A stretch of DNA of 11,232 nt, taken from the NCBI GenBank assembly GCA_025353305.1, contig JANXQX010000181.1, positions 1-11,232 of the forward strand, given 5' to 3'. Shown piece after piece: positions 7,770-11,232 of the stretch. Every line of letters starts with the position of its first letter. The stretch's first letter is position 1. The stretch comes from Holophagaceae bacterium (GTDB lineage Bacteria > Acidobacteriota > Holophagae > Holophagales > Holophagaceae). Under the pieces are notes generated by a model. The model was not told the origin of the DNA and ran no database searches. It was given only the letters and a program-made list of their open reading frames with translations. Both the position numbers and the translations under genes were made by a program.

Positions 7770-8696
7770 GTGGCCATTCTCACCGCCGAAAACCTCTCCC
7801 TTCATCGCGCGGACCGCTGGCATCTGCGGGGAATTTCTTTTGAAGTGCGGCCGGGGGAGGCCTGGGGCATCGTGGGCGAGAGCGGCGCGGGCAAGACCAC
7901 GCTGATGAACCTGATGCTTGGATTATTGGAACCCACGGCAGGCCGGGTACTGCTTTCAGGCGAAGCCTGGTCGGGCCTTCCAGAAAAAGCCCGCAGGCCC
8001 CGCAGGCCGAACATCCAGGCATTGTTCCAGGACCCCACGGCAAGTCTGCCGCCCCACATGACGGGCTTTGAGATTCTGGAAGAACCGTTGGTCATCCATG
8101 CTCGCGGCGATCGAAAAGCCCGGCGACAATCTGCGACCGAGATGGCCGCGAGAGTTCGATTCCCGGAAAGCGCCCTTGCCCAGAAACCGCACCAGTGGTC
8201 AGGTGGGCTGGCGCAAAGACTGGCGCTGGCACGGGCGCTGATGCTCTCCCCCGCAATACTCGTATTGGACGAACCACTCTCGGCGTTGGATCCGACGCTG
8301 GGCGGCCACATGCTGGAGCTGCTGCTGGAGCTGAAGACTGAAGGCATGGCGATGCTGTTCGTCAGTCACGATCTGCTTGCCGTGAGCCGTCTATGTGACC
8401 AGTTGCTGGTGCTCTACGGCGGCGAGATGATGGCGAAGGGCCCGATGAGACCCCTGCTTTCTGAGCTGCGCCACCCGTACCTGCGGGGTCTGTGGGAAGC
8501 GATGCCCAATCTGGAGCTTTCAGCCCAGCCACGGCGCTGGGGCGTAGAGCGGACCCGCGATCTGGAACCCGGAGCCTGCCTGTTGCTGGATCGCTGCCCG
8601 AAAGCGTCAGATCAATGTAAAACATCGCCCAGCCTCGATCTTGACGAACGTTGCCATCATTCCTGGGCTGCACAGGTGGTGAGGAACGAGGTCTGA
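7770..8696 (+). CDS. Oligopeptide/dipeptide-type ABC transporter ATP-binding protein, stand-alone
   Basis: 308 residues. ATP-hydrolysing subunit of the Opp/Dpp/Nik importer class, at the inner face of the membrane. Visible: Walker A GESGAGKT (36-43), Q-loop LFQDP (Q87), signature WSGGLAQRLALARAL (143 on) in place of the canonical LSGGQ, Walker B ILVLDEP (D167, E168), D-loop SALDP and H-loop H200 in FVSHD. The family's C-terminal extension is kept: HPYLRGLWEAMP (235 on), then four cysteines C270, C276, C283 and C295 with CX5C and CX6C spacing as in OppD/DppD, where this motif is known to hold an iron-sulfur cluster in at least one characterised transporter. The start is GTG at 7770, 7 bases after the serS stop, with AGGGG at 7761-7765 overlapping that stop. 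No permease, binding protein or second ATPase is in the window, so its partner must be elsewhere or it has another role. Substrate unknown. Confidence 0.93.
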   Translation: MAILTAENLSLHRADRWHLRGISFEVRPGEAWGIVGESGAGKTTLMNLMLGLLEPTAGRVLLSGEAWSGLPEKARRPRRPNIQALFQDPTASLPPHMTGFEILEEPLVIHARGDRKARRQSATEMAARVRFPESALAQKPHQWSGGLAQRLALARALMLSPAILVLDEPLSALDPTLGGHMLELLLELKTEGMAMLFVSHDLLAVSRLCDQLLVLYGGEMMAKGPMRPLLSELRHPYLRGLWEAMPNLELSAQPRRWGVERTRDLEPGACLLLDRCPKASDQCKTSPSLDLDERCHHSWAAQVVRNEV

Positions 8697-8706
8697 GGCG
8701 GTGAGG
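8678..8706. repeat. Left arm: GAGG heptad run complementary to the downstream heptamer array
   Basis: Four consecutive units ending in GAGG: GGTGAGG (8678-8684), AACGAGG (8685-8691), TCTGAGG (8692-8698), then CGGTGAGG (8699-8706). The first three, 8678-8698, match the reverse complement of 8760-8780 at 16 of 21 positions, with TGAGG, ACGAGG and TGAGG in the same order. They span the last codons and the stop (TGA 8694-8696) of the ABC ATPase gene, so coding constraint also shapes part of them. Confidence 0.5.
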
Positions 8707-8714
8707 TTAAATTT

Positions 8715-8737
8715 GGTGGCGGCCCAAGGCCGCAACC
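8715..8737. terminator. Hairpin 1 between convergent genes
   Basis: GCGGCC (8719-8724), loop CAA, GGCCGC (8728-8733) form a perfect six-pair stem. Beyond one G-A mismatch, GGT (8715-8717) pairs with ACC (8735-8737). It lies 18 bases after the ATPase stop and ahead of the ppiD stop on the other strand, so it may end transcription from both sides. There is no T-tract on either strand, so it is not a textbook intrinsic terminator; it could instead act as an mRNA 3'-end stabiliser. Confidence 0.5.
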
Positions 8738-8740
8738 GAT

Positions 8741-8759
8741 GGTGCGCCTAAGGCGCACC
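8741..8759. terminator. Hairpin 2 between convergent genes
   Basis: GGTGCGCC (8741-8748), loop TAA, GGCGCACC (8752-8759): a perfect eight-pair GC-rich stem with a three-base loop. Its core GCCTAAGGC echoes GCCCAAGGC in hairpin 1, three bases upstream of it, so the two look like diverged copies of one unit. No T-tract follows on either strand. Termination or 3'-end protection for either convergent gene is inferred from position only. Confidence 0.5.
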
Positions 8760-8808
8760 CCTCATGCCTCGTGCCTCATGCCTCGTGCCTCGTCCCTCGC
8801 ACCTGATG
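8760..8808. repeat. Array of seven CCTCRTG-like heptamers
   Basis: Seven direct units of exactly seven bases: CCTCATG, CCTCGTG, CCTCATG, CCTCGTG, CCTCGTC, CCTCGCA, CCTGATG. The first four alternate strictly between two forms, so the true period may be 14; the last three are diverged. The array begins right after hairpin 2 and ends 4 bases before the ppiD stop codon (TGA, 8815-8813 on the minus strand). There are no spacers, so it is not CRISPR. Arrays of this sort can change length by slippage. Confidence 0.85.
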
Positions 8809-8812
8809 CCCC

Positions 8813-10723
8813 TCACTCCCCGAAATCCGCTTCCGCTGGGCCAATCAGGGGATTCACCCAGATGCCATTGAGGCGGCCCCATAGTGAACTGAAGCCCGGC
8901 CGCAGTTTCCCTTCGGTCTCCAGGAATTGGATCTCGAAGTCAATCTGCTTCGAAACCAGCTGTCTTTGCAGCTCTTCCACCAAGGTCCGGCGTTGTGCGA
9001 AATTCAATTCAGGGGCGGGGTTACGGGCAATGATTTTCCCAACCCAGAGTGTGCCATCGGCCCCCCACACCGGGGCGCTGATCTGGCCCACTGGGGTGGC
9101 GAGAAGTTCTTTGCGGATGCCCACAGACGCGGCTTCCGGATAGGTTTTCACAGTCACGTCCGGAATGGTTTTTATCGCACCCAAAGCTTTCAGATCACCA
9201 CCCTTGAGCTGGGCCGTGGCGTGTTCCAACAGTAGGCGTTTGGCTTCGGCCGCTTTCCATGAATCCAACACTTTCACGCGGATTTCCTTAAGCGGCGGCA
9301 CCGCACTGGGCAACTCTGAAAGCACCTTGAAAACCACGAAAGCGCTGCCCACGTTCTGCACCTTGGAGATGTCGCCAATTTTGAGCTTGAACACTTCGCC
9401 CACCATCGCGCCGGCGAAGGCGATGCCCTCGATTTGGGCTGAGGAATCATTCAAGATGGGTTTGCTGGTTTTCACCGGAAGATCCAGCGCGCGGGCGGCT
9501 GCGTTCATGTCCCCACGATCGCCGGTGCGCTTGCGGAGCTGGGCCAACTTTTCCTTGGCCCGGATTGCAAAGCGTTCTTGCGCAAGCTCTTTGCGCAATG
9601 ATTCTTTGACATCCTCAAAGGTCTTCGTGCGCCGACCATCGAGCCGGATGATGTGGATGCCGAAATTGGTCCGCACTGGCTGGCTGAATTCGCCTTCCTT
9701 CAGCGCGCTGGCGGCGTCTTCGAAAGGCTTCACCATCTGCCCGGATTTGAACCAGCCAAGGTCGCCCTTGTTACCCTTGGCGGAAGGGTCCTCACTCAAG
9801 GCTTCGGCCTTTTTCGAGAAGTCGGCACCCTTGACGAGTTCCTGGCGCAGCTTCTGGGCTTTCGTAGTGGCTGAGGTGAATTCCTCATCCGTTTTTGCCT
9901 TGAACAGGATGTGGCTGGCCTTCAGTTCGGAGTATTCGGCTTTCTTGGACTCATATGCGGCCTGCAGTGCCGCGTCATCGGGATTCAATGTGTTCCCGAA
10001 GGAAGCCATGTCCACGGAAACGAACTGGATCGACCGGCGGGGACCCTGCTGGAAGCGCGCCCCGGATTCCTTGAGGTGGCTTTCCAGCTTGGCATCGCCC
10101 GGGTCCTTCACCGCAGCGGGTTCCGGCGCCAGGCTCACGGCCTCGAGACTGATTTTTTCGTTTCGTGCCCGGTTTTCCGTGTTGATCCAGGCTTCATCCA
10201 CGGGCATTTCGCTGGCCATCTGGGCGTTGAGTTTTTGCTGTACCAGCCTTTCCCTGGACTGCTTCTCGAACTCTTTCAGCGAGGTCTGGCTGGCCTGTAG
10301 GATGCGATCGATTTCAGCAAGGGGGCGCAGCGTGCCATCGGGGTTCTTGAAAAACTCGTAACGTTTCAGCGAGAACAAAAGGTCCTCGCGCACTTCCTGG
10401 TCCGTCACCACCACGTGGTGGCGATCCGCCTGTTCTTCCTTGACTGCCTTGTCGATGAGCATTTTCAGGGATGTGCTCTGGGCATAGGCCAAGCCCTCCT
10501 CCGTGCGGGCTTTTTCGCCCATGCCGCGCTGGATGTAAAGGGTGTTGAGATCCCACTCGCCTTTCAGGATGTCCCGGCCATAGATCCTCGCCACCACGTT
10601 ATCTGGAGCCTCGGGTTTGCCGCTCGGGGCAAGGTAGGCCACCATGCCCACCAGAGTGAGCCCCATCATCACCGCGGTGGGCGTCTTGTTGCCTTGAAAG
10701 GCTTTTCGGAAATTACGGAGCAT
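8813..10723 (-). CDS. ppiD: PpiD-like membrane-anchored peptidyl-prolyl isomerase / chaperone
   Basis: 636 residues from the chosen start (E. coli PpiD is 623). Folding factor for newly exported proteins at the periplasmic side of the inner membrane. Layout: a short cytoplasmic head (MLRNFRKAFQGNKTP), one membrane helix (about 15-32), a SurA-N-like chaperone region (about 46-193, helical and charged), and a parvulin domain at about 266-363 with ASHILFK, SEDPSAKGNKGDLGWF and NFGIHIIRLDG. A less conserved second half follows (repeat-like FKLKIGDISKVQNVGSAFVVFKV, then helices). Whether the parvulin domain is catalytically active cannot be decided by eye; E. coli PpiD itself is nearly inactive as an isomerase. 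The start at ATG 10723 has GGAGAG about 8 bases upstream and gives the typical N-terminus; ATG 10789 would add 22 atypical residues. Divergent from def with 129 bases between; convergent with the ABC ATPase. A SurA-type name is possible, but the membrane anchor favours PpiD. Confidence 0.88.
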   Translation of the reverse strand: MLRNFRKAFQGNKTPTAVMMGLTLVGMVAYLAPSGKPEAPDNVVARIYGRDILKGEWDLNTLYIQRGMGEKARTEEGLAYAQSTSLKMLIDKAVKEEQADRHHVVVTDQEVREDLLFSLKRYEFFKNPDGTLRPLAEIDRILQASQTSLKEFEKQSRERLVQQKLNAQMASEMPVDEAWINTENRARNEKISLEAVSLAPEPAAVKDPGDAKLESHLKESGARFQQGPRRSIQFVSVDMASFGNTLNPDDAALQAAYESKKAEYSELKASHILFKAKTDEEFTSATTKAQKLRQELVKGADFSKKAEALSEDPSAKGNKGDLGWFKSGQMVKPFEDAASALKEGEFSQPVRTNFGIHIIRLDGRRTKTFEDVKESLRKELAQERFAIRAKEKLAQLRKRTGDRGDMNAAARALDLPVKTSKPILNDSSAQIEGIAFAGAMVGEVFKLKIGDISKVQNVGSAFVVFKVLSELPSAVPPLKEIRVKVLDSWKAAEAKRLLLEHATAQLKGGDLKALGAIKTIPDVTVKTYPEAASVGIRKELLATPVGQISAPVWGADGTLWVGKIIARNPAPELNFAQRRTLVEELQRQLVSKQIDFEIQFLETEGKLRPGFSSLWGRLNGIWVNPLIGPAEADFGE

Positions 10724-10807
10724 GAAGGGACTCTCCAGGAGTGGGCCAGAGCCAAGTGGCCCCGCTGGACTGCGGAACCGAGTGGCCATTGGCCCGAATC
10801 TTCAAGC

Positions 10808-10836
10808 TTATCAAAGCTTCGCTCCTCTTCTAAACT
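10808..10836 (+). promoter_or_regulatory. Candidate promoter for def
   Basis: TTATCA (10808-10813) and TAAACT (10831-10836) are 17 bases apart, each matching 4 of 6 consensus bases of a housekeeping promoter. Transcription would start near 10843, about 10 bases before the def start, leaving room for GAGGAA. Two AAGCTT palindromes (10804-10809 and 10814-10819) flank and overlap the -35 box. For the divergent ppiD transcript I see no strong box in 10724-10852. A six-pair hairpin GGGCCA/TGGCCC (10743-10748 with 10757-10762) would sit in its leader. Confidence 0.4.
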
Positions 10837-10852
10837 GAATATCGAGGAATGC

Positions 10853-11232
10853 ATGGCCGTTCGACCCGTACTCACCTGGGGTGACCCCCGGTTAAAAATG
10901 AACAGTGCCGATGTGGGCGCCTGGTCCCGGGAGCTGGATCAGCTGGTGGCGGACTTGTTCGAGACGGCGCTGAACGAAGAAGGCGTTGGTTTGGCGGCCC
11001 CACAGGTGGGTGTGAATCTCAATCTCGCAGTGATTGACATTTCCTGCGGAGAGGATCCATCCCAGAAACTCATTCTGATCAATCCCGAGATCATCCAGCA
11101 GGAAGGTAGCCAGATCGGACCCGAGGGCTGCCTGTCCATTCCCGGCATCCATGAAGTGCTGGAGCGTCCGAAGAAAGTGACGATCAAGAACCGCCGCCCC
11201 GATGGAACCTGGGGCGAGGTCTGGGGCGAAGA
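10853..11232 (+). CDS. def: Peptide deformylase, 5' part only
   Basis: The first 126 codons are present; the gene is cut by the right edge. Removes the N-terminal formyl group from nascent proteins at the ribosome. Visible: the N-terminus MAVRPVLTWGDPRLKM, motif 1 GVGLAAPQVGV at 44-54 with Q51, and motif 2 EGCLSIPG at 91-98 with metal ligand C93, followed by ERPKKVTIKNRRPDG. Motif 3 (HExxH), with the remaining metal ligands and the catalytic glutamate, would lie outside the window. ATG 10853 is preceded by GAGGAA at 4 bases. The frame has no stop up to the edge. def is often followed by the methionyl-tRNA formyltransferase gene, which cannot be checked here. Confidence 0.96.
   Translation, partial: MAVRPVLTWGDPRLKMNSADVGAWSRELDQLVADLFETALNEEGVGLAAPQVGVNLNLAVIDISCGEDPSQKLILINPEIIQQEGSQIGPEGCLSIPGIHEVLERPKKVTIKNRRPDGTWGEVWGE

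Noticed and set aside
6479..7783. A 434-codon open frame antisense to serS
   Set aside because: serS is unambiguous on the plus strand; the antisense frame is a by-product of GC-rich codon use.
8715..8759. Hairpins 1 and 2 as classical intrinsic terminators
   Set aside because: No run of T follows either stem on either strand, so only a tentative terminator or 3'-end role is recorded.
8760..8808. Heptamer array as a CRISPR array
   Set aside because: Units are 7 bases long and contiguous with no spacers, and no cas genes are present.
8739..9143. A plus-strand open frame running through hairpin 2 and the heptamer array
   Set aside because: Its start is the translated repeat (HASCLMPRASS-like) and the rest is antisense to ppiD; no ribosome-binding site or homology pattern is visible.
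9165..10361. A 398-codon plus-strand open frame inside ppiD
   Set aside because: Low-complexity Ser/Ala/Arg-rich translation with no motif, fully antisense to the PpiD-like gene, which has a membrane helix and parvulin domain.
10724..10789. Upstream extension of ppiD to ATG 10789
   Set aside because: It adds 22 atypical residues before the normal PpiD-like N-terminus, and ATG 10723 has its own ribosome-binding site.

Overview
The window looks like a fairly GC-rich chromosome of a Gram-negative bacterium. It carries single-copy housekeeping genes (seryl-tRNA synthetase, peptide deformylase), a membrane-anchored periplasmic PpiD-type chaperone and a lipoprotein with a clean lipobox. Gene content and style would suit an acidobacterium of the Holophaga/Geothrix type, but that is an impression from reading and was not tested by a search. 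I see no phage genes, transposase, CRISPR array, tRNA or rRNA. Coding density is high, and nearly all of the sequence is explained by eight genes, two of them cut by the window edges.

Layout. Positions 1-3218 are on the minus strand. In transcription order they hold a GlcD-type FAD-linked oxidase (3218-1875), a kelch-propeller lipoprotein whose start overlaps the oxidase stop by ATGA (1878-433), and, after 87 bases, the 5' part of an isoaspartyl dipeptidase gene (345-1, running off the left edge). Diverging from the oxidase on the plus strand are a hybrid sensor histidine kinase with a C-terminal receiver (3317-5329), a cytoplasmic-type L-asparaginase (5474-6457), serS (6491-7762), and a lone oligopeptide-transporter-type ABC ATPase starting 7 bases after the serS stop (7770-8696). 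A PpiD-like chaperone (10723-8813, minus) converges on the ATPase and diverges from def (10853 onward, cut by the right edge).

How the genes fit together. serS, def and ppiD serve translation, N-terminal maturation and folding of exported protein. The asparaginase and the isoaspartyl dipeptidase both act on asparagine- or aspartate-derived substrates, but they lie 5 kb apart on opposite strands and are not an obvious pathway unit. The kinase has its receiver built in and no other partner in the window. The oxidase has no glcE/glcF beside it. The ATPase has no permease or binding protein beside it.

The most unusual non-coding structure is the 116-base space between the two convergent genes (8697-8812). 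It holds two compact tandem hairpins with related cores, followed by an array of seven CCTCRTG-like heptamers. A shorter heptad run of the complementary GAGG type lies on the other side of the hairpins, over the 3' end of the ATPase gene, so the whole looks like a roughly 130-base imperfect inverted-repeat element. Apart from that the window is ordinary; I found no convincing undescribed multi-gene system.
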